From Nitrospira sp. (GTDB lineage: Bacteria > Nitrospirota > Nitrospiria > Nitrospirales > Nitrospiraceae): DNA of 7,765 nt. The notes under the pieces are model-generated. The model saw only the letters and a list, made by a program, of their open reading frames with translations, was not told where the DNA came from and ran no database searches. This document shows positions 1-5,354 of this stretch, piece after piece. The DNA is taken from the NCBI GenBank assembly GCA_029858925.1, contig JAOUEB010000049.1, positions 1 through 7,765 of the forward strand, read 5' to 3'. Each line of letters opens with the position of its first letter. Within the stretch, counting starts at the first letter, position 1. The position numbers and the translations under genes were made by a program.

Positions 1-1238
1 TGCCGGATGGGTCCTCGATCCTATGGCTGGAGGACATTGCCCGCACCATCGACGCGAGGCAGAAGCTTGTCGCTGCTCTCCTGGCCCTCTTCGCCCCTGC
101 CAGGGTGATCGAACGGGCCTGCGGACAAACCGTCCCTCTGACGATGGACGATGTGGCCACCATCATTTTCAGCAGCGGCAGCACCGGGGAACCCAAGGGC
201 GTGATGCTCTCCCATTTCAACGTCGACGCCAATGTGCAAGGGGCCAGCCAGGTCCTCCATCTCTACCAGGACGAGCGAGTACTCGGCATCCTGCCATTCT
301 TCCATTCGTTCGGCTATCTCGTCTTCTGGTTGGTGACATTGAACGGGCAGAGCATCATCTTTCATCCCTCGCCCCTGGATCCGACTGCCATCGGCGATCT
401 GGTCCGGCGCTATCGCATCACCTTCCTGGTCACGACCCCCACGTTTCTCCAACTCTATCAGCGCCGCTGCACCCCGGAACAATTCAGCTCCCTGCGCGTG
501 GTGCTGACGGGGGCTGAGAAGCTTCCGGCCAGGCTCGCGCAGGCCTTTGAAGATCACTTTGGCATCGCACCGGTCGAAGGGTACGGTGTCACCGAATGTG
601 CCCCCGTCATCGCCGTGAACTGTCCCGACTTTCGGGCTGCCGGATTCTTCCAACCGGCTTCGCGGAGAGGCACAGTCGGTCAACCACTGCCGGGCGTGTC
701 CGTGCAGATTGTTGATCCCGACAGTTTCGCCCCGTTGCCCCCCGACACTCCTGGCATGCTGCTGGTGAAAGGTCCCAACGTCATGAAGGGGTATCTGGGA
801 CGCGAGGACCTGACGGCCTCCGTCATCCGCGATGGGTGGTACATCACAGGCGACATTGCGAAGTTGGATGACGACGGGTTCTTGACGATCACCGACCGGC
901 TCTCGCGCTTCTCGAAGATCGGCGGCGAAATGGTCCCCCACGGCAAGGTCGAGGAGGCGCTGCAACAAGCGGCCGGATCCGACATGAAGGTATTCGCCGT
1001 GACCGGCATTCCTGACGAAAGGAAGGGTGAACGCCTCGCGGTCTTACATACGCTCGACGAATCCCGCCTCCCGGATATTCTGAGCAAGCTTGCGGAGCAG
1101 GGATTGCCGAATCTGTTCATCCCTGGCCGAAACCAATTCGTCAAAGTCGAGACCCTCCCGGTGCTCGGCACCGGAAAACTCGACCTGCGCGGAGTGAAAC
1201 AGATCGCGATGGAACGGCTCTCTTCGCGTGAAGCGTGA
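1..1238 (+). CDS. Acyl-ACP synthetase / long-chain fatty acid ligase, Aas-type AMP-binding domain (5'-partial)
   Basis: This is the C-terminal part (about 411 codons) of an adenylate-forming enzyme. It would activate a fatty acid with ATP through an acyl-adenylate and pass it to a carrier (ACP or CoA). The frame, read from base 3, is open to the window edge, so the GTG at 105 is not the start. The upstream residues LEDIARTID resemble the Aas-type domain. Visible motifs are the phosphate-binding loop FSSGSTGEPKGVML (about 165-206), the GYGVTECAP adenine motif (about 580-605), GWYITGDIAKLDDDGF with TDRLSRFSKIGGEMV (about 835-935), and the C-terminal catalytic-lysine motif GTGKLDLRG (about 1168-1194). 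FSKIGGEMV resembles E. coli Aas (fused acyltransferase plus acyl-ACP synthetase). Whether acyltransferase or transporter domains precede it cannot be seen. The last codons and the TGA stop lie inside a heptamer repeat array. The ligase superfamily is near certain; the Aas subtype is inferred. Confidence 0.88.
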   Translation, partial: PDGSSILWLEDIARTIDARQKLVAALLALFAPARVIERACGQTVPLTMDDVATIIFSSGSTGEPKGVMLSHFNVDANVQGASQVLHLYQDERVLGILPFFHSFGYLVFWLVTLNGQSIIFHPSPLDPTAIGDLVRRYRITFLVTTPTFLQLYQRRCTPEQFSSLRVVLTGAEKLPARLAQAFEDHFGIAPVEGYGVTECAPVIAVNCPDFRAAGFFQPASRRGTVGQPLPGVSVQIVDPDSFAPLPPDTPGMLLVKGPNVMKGYLGREDLTASVIRDGWYITGDIAKLDDDGFLTITDRLSRFSKIGGEMVPHGKVEEALQQAAGSDMKVFAVTGIPDERKGERLAVLHTLDESRLPDILSKLAEQGLPNLFIPGRNQFVKVETLPVLGTGKLDLRGVKQIAMERLSSREA

Positions 1239-1261
1239 AACGTATCTCGTGAATCGTCTCG
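1227..1261 (+). repeat. Heptamer repeat array 1 (forward), overlapping the ligase stop codon
   Basis: Five consecutive 7-base units each begin with CGT. They are CGTGAAG at 1227, CGTGAAA at 1234, CGTATCT at 1241, CGTGAAT at 1248 and the variant CGTCTCG at 1255. The ligase's TGA stop (1236-1238) is formed inside the second unit, so the repeat supplies the final codons of that protein. Bases 1241-1258 match 17 of 18 with the inverted copy at 1341-1358. The function is unknown; a mobile or recombination-spread intergenic element is one possibility. Confidence 0.8.
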
Positions 1262-1298
1262 GACTTTAGGTGAGAGACAAACGACGATAACGAGTGCC

Positions 1299-1303
1299 AG
1301 GTG
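1299..1303 (+). promoter_or_regulatory. Ribosome binding site of the amidohydrolase
   Basis: AGGTG lies 7 bases before the ATG at 1311, and an in-frame TAA sits at 1305-1307. This supports 1311 as the start even though the first codons run through a repeat array. The match to the anti-Shine-Dalgarno sequence is short. Confidence 0.5.
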
Positions 1304-1310
1304 CTAACTG

Positions 1311-2327
1311 ATGAACCTTCCCCGACAACGCTTCACGAGCGACGCTTCACGAGATACGGCCCCGAAATCCCTGATCGACTGCCACGTTCATCTCGCTGCC
1401 CTGCCGGACGGCGACAACGGCTGCTACATCTCGCCCAAGATGCTCAAGAGTCCGCTGTTTCGGTATTTACTGTGGAAACATCGGCTCTCGCTGGACACAC
1501 CGCGTGAAGCGAATCAGAAATATCTGGACGATCTGCTCGGCGAATTACGAGGATCACGTCATGTGCGGCAAGCCGTACTCCTCGGCATGGACGGCGTCTA
1601 TGACGGCAACGGCAGACTCCTCCAGCAGCATACGGACTTCCTCATCAGCAACGACTACGTGCTGAAGACCGCGCAGGCCCATCCGAGCGAATTGCTCGCG
1701 GGCGTCTCGATCAATCCGCAACGGAGCGATGCGGTCGAAGAGGTCCATCGTGTCGCCGAGGCCGGCGCCGTCCTCGTGAAAGTCCTCCCCAACGCGCAAC
1801 AATTCAACCCTGCCGCCCGCAAGTACATTCCCTTCTATCGCGCGCTGGCTGAACGGAAGCTTCCGTTCCTGAGCCACGTCGGCTACGAATTCAGCCTGAT
1901 CGGCAAGGACCAATCGGTTGGAGATCCCGATCGGCTCCAAACCGCGCTCGATGAAGGCGCCACCGTCATTGCCGCCCATGCTTGCAGCTACGGCCTGATG
2001 CTCTATGAAAAATTCATCCCCACATTCCACGAATTCACGAAGCGCTATCCGAATTTCTACGCGGACATTTCCGCGCTGACATTGCCGAATCGGCTCCGCA
2101 TGCTGCTACACCTGCGCCATTATCCGGGCATTCACGACCGCCTCCTCTTTGGCACGGACTATCCCCTGTCCGTTTTTCACCTTGCCGCCTGGGGGCGTGT
2201 GGGGCTCGGCAAGATGTGGAACATGATCCGCACGAGCAATCGGTTCGACCGTCAGGTTGAAGTCTGCCGAGGGCTCGGTCTCGGCTTCCGCTCGCTGGGC
2301 GACATTGTGACCCAACAGCGCCAATAA
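1311..2327 (+). CDS. Metal-dependent amidohydrolase (amidohydrolase-2 / TIM-barrel family)
   Basis: This 338-residue cytoplasmic-looking protein has the metal-ligand pattern of the amidohydrolase superfamily. D23-C-H25-V-H27 follows the first strand, K157 lies in VLVKVLPN, H189 in LSHVGYE, H223 in AAHACS, and D283 in FGTDYPLS. These are the usual positions for a mono- or binuclear metal centre that hydrolyses C-N or C-O bonds or decarboxylates. The substrate cannot be read from the sequence. No signal peptide is seen. The next in-frame ATG (1440) falls after the DxHxH motif, so it cannot be the start. The ATG at 1311, with AGGTG upstream, is preferred; CTG at 1371 is a remote alternative. Residues 5-16 (around RFTSDASRDT) are encoded by an inverted heptamer repeat array and look dispensable. 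The gene follows the ligase by 72 bases on the same strand, so co-transcription is possible. Confidence 0.85.
   Translation: MNLPRQRFTSDASRDTAPKSLIDCHVHLAALPDGDNGCYISPKMLKSPLFRYLLWKHRLSLDTPREANQKYLDDLLGELRGSRHVRQAVLLGMDGVYDGNGRLLQQHTDFLISNDYVLKTAQAHPSELLAGVSINPQRSDAVEEVHRVAEAGAVLVKVLPNAQQFNPAARKYIPFYRALAERKLPFLSHVGYEFSLIGKDQSVGDPDRLQTALDEGATVIAAHACSYGLMLYEKFIPTFHEFTKRYPNFYADISALTLPNRLRMLLHLRHYPGIHDRLLFGTDYPLSVFHLAAWGRVGLGKMWNMIRTSNRFDRQVEVCRGLGLGFRSLGDIVTQQRQ
1324..1358 (-). repeat. Heptamer repeat array 2 (reverse), inside the start of the amidohydrolase gene
   Basis: Read on the minus strand from 1358 there are five units: CGTATCT, CGTGAAG, CGTCGCT, CGTGAAG and CGTTGTC. Phase is kept throughout. 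It is the inverted partner of array 1, and 1341-1358 pairs 17 of 18 with 1241-1258 across an 82-base loop. It differs from the other arrays because it lies in coding sequence, encoding about residues 5-16 of the amidohydrolase. Confidence 0.75.
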
Positions 2328-2339
2328 TCTCCACGAGCG

Positions 2340-2435
2340 ATGGACCGACATCAGATACTGGCCGCGCTCCGCGAAAGGATTCTCGCCTTCGGGACATCAC
2401 GAGTATCGAGAGACTAGGAGGAAGATCTCACACAG
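2340..2435 (+). pseudogene. Remnant of a sigma-70-family RNA polymerase sigma factor N-terminus, interrupted by TAG
   Basis: An ATG at 2340, 12 bases after the amidohydrolase stop, opens a 25-codon frame reading MDRHQILAALRERILAF then SRVSRD. It ends at TAG (2415-2417). Reading on in the same frame past the TAG gives EEDLTQ. The combination SRD-stop-EEDLTQ fits the sigma region 2 signature of the form xxDAAEDLAQE, with the TAG replacing a single residue and no frameshift needed. Similarity ends after CAG at 2435, and no region 2.3-4 sequence follows before the terminator at 2464. Sigma factors of this class are normally about 170-200 residues, so only a sixth or so would remain. The identification comes from motif memory; a chance resemblance over 32 residues is possible. 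Confidence 0.42.
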
Positions 2436-2463
2436 CCCTTTATCGGTGTCATCGAGAGCCAAG

Positions 2464-2499
2464 AAAAAGGGCCGCCCCCTGAGAAGAGAGCGGCCCTTT
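2464..2499 (-). terminator. Rho-independent terminator of the HhH lipoprotein gene
   Basis: On the minus strand AAAGGGCCGC (2499-2490) pairs perfectly with GCGGCCCTTT (2475-2466) around a 14-base loop, and the run of T continues to 2464. The stem begins about 29 bases after the stop codon of the 2528-3223 gene. On the plus strand the stem is followed by CTTTCAG without a long T tract, so it should work mainly leftward. A small extra hairpin (GATCAC 2502-2507 with GTGATC 2514-2519) lies between the stop codon and the terminator. Confidence 0.85.
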
Positions 2500-2527
2500 C
2501 AGATCACTGGAACGTGATCCGTACGAT

Positions 2528-3223
2528 CTATTGGCTGACGGAGATGCGGTCTTTGATCAAGTCGAACGTCTCCTTGGAGACGACGTTTTTGGCCACCAAC
2601 TCTCCCTTCACACGATAGGGACGGTTGCTCACAATACGATCGGCCTCTTCCTGCTTCAATCCCAGAAACAGCACCAGATCGCTCGCCGACACCTTGTTGA
2701 TGTTCATCGACGCGGATCCGGGAGTCGAAGCCGGAGCCGGCGGCGCAACGGATGGAGCTTGGGCCGGCGATTCAGCCGCCGGGGGCGTCAACACCGCCGA
2801 AGCCGAGCGCGACCGGTCTTTGAGTTCCTTTTGATACCGCGCCACCAGCGACTTCAGCGTTTCATTGTGGCGTTTGACGTCCTGATATTCCTGCCGCACA
2901 TTTCGGTTCTGAGCCGACAGCGCCTTGACTTTTTCTTCCAGCTCTTTCGTCCGCCCTTCGACCGTCCCCCGCTCCTTGTCTCGGCCATGTTCGATTCGCT
3001 GCAGCTCATCGCGGGCCGCGATCGCTTCATTGCTGAACTTCACGTTCAGCTCTTTCAACGTGCGAATCTGCTGCTCCATAGCGCTCTTCTGTTGACGGAC
3101 CTTCTCCAATTCCTCTCTGGCATTATCGGCATCCGTCAACGCCTCTTGATACTGCGAGCTGGTCACACATCCCGACATCAGCATCGCACCGACCACCATG
3201 ACCGCCATCCACTCCCGTCTCAT
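2528..3223 (-). CDS. Predicted lipoprotein: coiled coil, Pro/Ala linker, C-terminal helix-hairpin-helix domain
   Basis: The 231-residue product starts with a short positively charged n-region and a hydrophobic stretch ending in the lipobox LMSGC, so C19 should be lipidated after LspA cleavage. V20 at +2 argues for outer-membrane rather than inner-membrane retention. Residues about 22-138 are Glu/Lys/Gln-rich heptads predicted to form a long coiled coil. Residues about 138-172 form a Pro/Ala/Ser linker. Residues 173-231 (INKVSASDLVLFLGLKQEEA and RPYRVKGELV) resemble the ComEA/HhH_3-type fold, with the NIN start, an L-G-L turn and a second half. The start is supported by GGAGG 5 bases before ATG. 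The gene is monocistronic, with its own terminator, and divergent from uppP. The role is unknown; a periplasmic tether or scaffold, or DNA binding as in ComEA, are both guesses. Confidence 0.8.
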   Translation of the reverse strand: MRREWMAVMVVGAMLMSGCVTSSQYQEALTDADNAREELEKVRQQKSAMEQQIRTLKELNVKFSNEAIAARDELQRIEHGRDKERGTVEGRTKELEEKVKALSAQNRNVRQEYQDVKRHNETLKSLVARYQKELKDRSRSASAVLTPPAAESPAQAPSVAPPAPASTPGSASMNINKVSASDLVLFLGLKQEEADRIVSNRPYRVKGELVAKNVVSKETFDLIKDRISVSQ

Positions 3224-3259
3224 ATGATCCTCCCCTTCCTCACATGCTCAGTGAATGCG

Positions 3260-3289
3260 CTTACTTGCGCATCAATAGTATCTTACTTG
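3260..3289. promoter_or_regulatory. Direct repeat CTTACTTG x2, 22 bases apart, around a possible leftward -10
   Basis: The octamer CTTACTTG occurs at 3260-3267 and 3282-3289, a 22-base register or about two helical turns. Between them, on the minus strand, is TACTAT (3280-3275), a 4/6 match to a -10 box, placed about 50 bases upstream of the lipoprotein start. No good -35 is seen at the proper distance, which would fit a regulated promoter. This could be an operator pair for a dimeric regulator, or chance. Confidence 0.3.
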
Positions 3290-3432
3290 ATAATTTCAGA
3301 TTCATGTTCCCCGCGACGCCAGGTCCGCCTGCTTCACTCCTCTTGCTGTGTGTATGACAACATCCGGCCTTTGTCAATACATTTGCTCTTGCCGCCCCTT
3401 GCTGAAACCCGCCGCGTCATTCAATCCTGCGC

Positions 3433-3461
3433 TTGACGGAATAGGATCGCTCTGTGATGAT
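3433..3461 (+). promoter_or_regulatory. Putative sigma-70-type promoter of uppP
   Basis: TTGACG (3433-3438, 5/6 to the -35 consensus) is followed after exactly 17 bases by GATGAT (3456-3461, 4/6 to the -10). Transcription would start near 3468, giving a leader of about 48 bases before the GTG start. The rest of the 292-base gap at 3224-3515 shows no gene or strong hairpin. Confidence 0.45.
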
Positions 3462-3515
3462 CGCTCGTCAACCGGTCAGCCGTATGCTCATCCATCCTAA
3501 CCCAAAGGCGCACTC

Positions 3516-4391
3516 GTGAACGAATGGGGACCTATCCTTGCCGTCATCCTTGGCATCGTGGAAGGCTTGACGGAATTCCTGCCTGTCTCATCCACCGGAC
3601 ATCTCATTCTGGTCGGTCATGCTCTCGGCTTCACCGGCGACGTAGCGTCGAATGCGGAAATCTCGATTCAGCTGGGGGCAATCCTGGCTGTAATCGTCTT
3701 CGAACGGGAGAAAATCGGACGGCTCGTCTCAGGCGCCTGGCAAGAGCAGGCGGGGTTTCGATCTTTTCTGCAAGACGGGCAGCATCCGACTTGGACAGCA
3801 GGCCTCAAAGCATCCATGCAGCTCCATCCCAATCTATGGTTCATGCTGGGCCTAGGCATTGCTTTCTTGCCCGCCGCCTTGGTCGGTGTGACGGCGCATG
3901 GCTGGATCAAATCCCACTTGTTCACTCCTCACACTGTTGCCACAACGTGCATCCTGGGCGGGATCATCATCCTTGCCGTCGAAGCGACCTCACGAACCAG
4001 CCGGGCGATGAGCCTCGATCAGGTGTCACCGATGCAGGCGTTCTGGATCGGCCTGGCACAATGCGCCTCTCTGATCCCCGGCATGTCCCGCTCCGGCTCG
4101 ACCATCATCGGCGGCCTGCTGGCAGGCCTTGACCGGAAAGTGGCGACGGAATATTCGTTCTTCCTGGCCCTCCCGACCATCATTGCCGCGACAGTCTATG
4201 AAACCTGGAAAGCCAGGGCGACGTTTACCGAGCAAGATTTTCTGGCGCTTGGCATCGGCATGGTCGTCTCGTTCCTCGTCGCATGGGCCGTAATCGCCGC
4301 CTTCCTGACGTACATCCAGCGGCACACCTTGCGCGTCTTTGCGTACTACCGTATTATCCTCGGAGTCGCCGTCTTTTTGGCCGTCAAATGA
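3516..4391 (+). CDS. uppP: Undecaprenyl-diphosphatase (UppP/BacA family)
   Basis: This integral inner-membrane phosphatase converts undecaprenyl diphosphate to the monophosphate. That recycles the lipid carrier for peptidoglycan and other wall polymers, and its activity gives bacitracin tolerance. Both family motifs are intact: E16-GLTE-FLPVSSTGH-L (E16, E20, S26, H29) in the first re-entrant region and IPGMSRSGSTI (residues 187-197, R192) in the second. Seven to eight hydrophobic segments are visible, and the C-terminus YYRIILGVAVF is typical. At 291 residues it is slightly above the usual 265-285; the extra length sits in the polar loop around residues 76-105 after the first motif. The start is GTG at 3516, with AAAGG 7 bases upstream; an ATG at 3524 is out of frame. 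Its stop is 15 bases before the DUF2024 start, so the two genes are probably an operon. Confidence 0.95.
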   Translation: MNEWGPILAVILGIVEGLTEFLPVSSTGHLILVGHALGFTGDVASNAEISIQLGAILAVIVFEREKIGRLVSGAWQEQAGFRSFLQDGQHPTWTAGLKASMQLHPNLWFMLGLGIAFLPAALVGVTAHGWIKSHLFTPHTVATTCILGGIIILAVEATSRTSRAMSLDQVSPMQAFWIGLAQCASLIPGMSRSGSTIIGGLLAGLDRKVATEYSFFLALPTIIAATVYETWKARATFTEQDFLALGIGMVVSFLVAWAVIAAFLTYIQRHTLRVFAYYRIILGVAVFLAVK

Positions 4392-4405
4392 AAGGAGTGC
4401 CCGGC

Positions 4406-4666
4406 ATGGCTGCAGATACGATTCGTGTGTACGATACCTGGGTAATCGGCACAAAAGGCCGCATTCACTTCGACGTGATGACCACGGACGAAGCGACTGC
4501 GTTGAAACTGGCCAAGGAGTATCTGGTCGGCATCGGTGAGCCGGATACGTCGGTTACCACGAAGGAATGCCAATTCTGCCACAGCGAGCCGCTTGTCATG
4601 TTTTCGCCGGAACAGCAGAAGCAGGTAAAGGAGAAGGGCGGATTTATCGTGCCGATGCCGGCCTAA
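4406..4666 (+). CDS. DUF2024 family protein
   Basis: This is a small acidic 86-residue protein that appears soluble. It matches the DUF2024 pattern in order: an N-terminal VYDTWV strand, G-RIHFDVMT, an AKEYLVGIGE helix, VTTKECQFCHSE, and a final KGGFIVPMP. The CxxCH cluster may bind a metal, although some relatives carry an extra terminal Cys that is absent here. The biochemical role is unknown. The ATG at 4406 is chosen because AAAGGAG (4391-4397) sits 8 bases before it. An in-frame ATG at 4388 overlaps the uppP stop as ATGA but would place that ribosome site inside the gene. Its position right behind uppP and before a terminator suggests co-transcription, not necessarily a shared function. 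Confidence 0.85.
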   Translation: MAADTIRVYDTWVIGTKGRIHFDVMTTDEATALKLAKEYLVGIGEPDTSVTTKECQFCHSEPLVMFSPEQQKQVKEKGGFIVPMPA

Positions 4667-4694
4667 TTGCCCGCGGCCACGCGGGGAAATTTTT
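4665..4694 (+). terminator. Rho-independent terminator of uppP-DUF2024
   Basis: CCCGCG (4670-4675) and CGCGGG (4680-4685) form a stem with a GCCA loop. AATT arms (4665-4668 with 4688-4691) extend it across a small internal loop, and the T run finishes at 4694. It overlaps the stop codon of the DUF2024 gene. On the minus strand no T run follows, so it should act rightward only. Confidence 0.65.
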
Positions 4695-4741
4695 AGCCCG
4701 CATTATTCATGACTGTTCGTCGCAAAATCTCACTCGACACG

Positions 4742-4776
4742 CGTCCCTCGTGAAGCGTATCTCGTATCTCGCAAAC
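4742..4776 (+). repeat. Heptamer repeat array 3 (forward)
   Basis: Five phased 7-base units: CGTCCCT at 4742, CGTGAAG at 4749, CGTATCT at 4756, CGTATCT at 4763, and the degenerate CGCAAAC at 4770. It lies in the gap between the convergent DUF2024 and lspA genes. Bases 4749-4765 are a perfect reverse complement of 4811-4827. Confidence 0.8.
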
Positions 4777-4792
4777 AAAGAAATGGACTCCG

Positions 4793-4827
4793 TCCTGCGC
4801 GTCACGCTTCACGAGATACGCTTCACG
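4793..4827 (-). repeat. Heptamer repeat array 4 (reverse), directly 3' of lspA
   Basis: On the minus strand from 4827 the units are CGTGAAG, CGTATCT, CGTGAAG, CGTGACG and the degenerate CGCAGGA. The array begins 2 bases after the lspA stop codon. With array 3 it gives a perfect 17-bp inverted repeat with a 45-base loop. Transcripts from either side could fold it, and without a T run it would be a 3'-end-stabilising hairpin or a rho-dependent or attenuating structure rather than a classic terminator. Confidence 0.8.
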
Positions 4828-4829
4828 CC

Positions 4830-5354
4830 TCAGGGTGCTGCGGTCGTTTCCGAGGCGAGCGGAGGATCGTCTTTCTTCTCGAACGCAAAATGGACGATCA
4901 GAAAAATCACACCGACGGTAATGGCCGAATCCGCCACGTTGAACGCCGGCCAATGGTACTGCTCGATATAGACATCGAGAAAGTCGATCACTTCCCCGTA
5001 CCGCATCCGGTCGATCAAGTTTCCGATCGCGCCGCCTAAAATCCCCGCCACGCTTAGGCGTCCCATCACATCGCGCGCCGGCATCCGCACAAGGATGGTC
5101 CCCAGCAACCCCAGCGCAAACAGCGACGTGAGTCCGAAAAAGACCATGCGAAACGTATTGCTGCTGCCGGCCAGGAGGCCGAACGCCGCCCCAGGATTCC
5201 TGATGTAGGTCAAACTGAAGTAGTTCTCGATGATGGGAATGGATTCATGCAAACGCATCGTCTGCATGATGTACAGCTTGGTAACCTGATCCACCGCAAT
5301 GACGATGCCGGTAAGACCGGCCAACAAGAAATTGTGGAGCGGCGAGCCGTTCAA
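4830..5354 (-). CDS. lspA: Lipoprotein signal peptidase (signal peptidase II)
   Basis: LspA is an inner-membrane aspartyl protease that removes the signal peptide of prolipoproteins after lipid attachment to the lipobox Cys. The 174-residue product has four hydrophobic segments. Conserved blocks are VDQVTK (21-26), NPGAAFGLL (53-61), GGAIGNLIDR (107-116), VIDF with catalytic D124, and FNVADSAI with catalytic D142. The start is taken as TTG at 5354 because GGAGG (5366-5362) lies 7 bases upstream, and its TTGA overlaps the ileS TGA. The resulting length matches the family. The frame is open further upstream to an ATG at 5441, but that would add 29 residues unlike LspA and overlap ileS by about 90 bases. 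It is probably translationally coupled to ileS. The predicted lipoprotein at 2528-3223 would be one substrate. Confidence 0.95.
   Translation of the reverse strand: MNGSPLHNFLLAGLTGIVIAVDQVTKLYIMQTMRLHESIPIIENYFSLTYIRNPGAAFGLLAGSSNTFRMVFFGLTSLFALGLLGTILVRMPARDVMGRLSVAGILGGAIGNLIDRMRYGEVIDFLDVYIEQYHWPAFNVADSAITVGVIFLIVHFAFEKKDDPPLASETTAAP

Noticed and set aside
21..968. Long open frame of 315 codons on the minus strand
   Set aside because: It lies wholly antisense to the ligase, whose motifs are intact. It is a GC-rich shadow frame with no recognisable domain.
2395..2408. Heptamer-like pair (minus strand CGATACT then CGTGATG)
   Set aside because: It matches the units only partly (5/7 and 6/7) and is explained by the codons of the sigma-like remnant. 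It is probably coincidence.
2415..2417. TAG as a read-through or pyrrolysine codon
   Set aside because: The sequence after EEDLTQ does not continue as a sigma factor, so decay is the simpler explanation.
2531..3436. 301-codon plus-strand frame opposite the lipoprotein gene
   Set aside because: The minus-strand gene has a lipobox, ribosome site and terminator. The opposite frame has no domain and an Arg/His-rich composition.
3457..3519. 20-codon ORF ending as GTGA over the uppP start, possible leader peptide
   Set aside because: There is no ribosome binding site, and the ATG falls inside the predicted -10 of the uppP promoter.
4742..4827. CRISPR-like array
   Set aside because: The units are 7 bases, contiguous and variable, with no spacers of uniform length and no cas gene.
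4567..4971. Open frame spanning the repeat arrays and the lspA 3' end
   Set aside because: It overlaps DUF2024, a terminator and lspA, and has no ribosome site or family resemblance.
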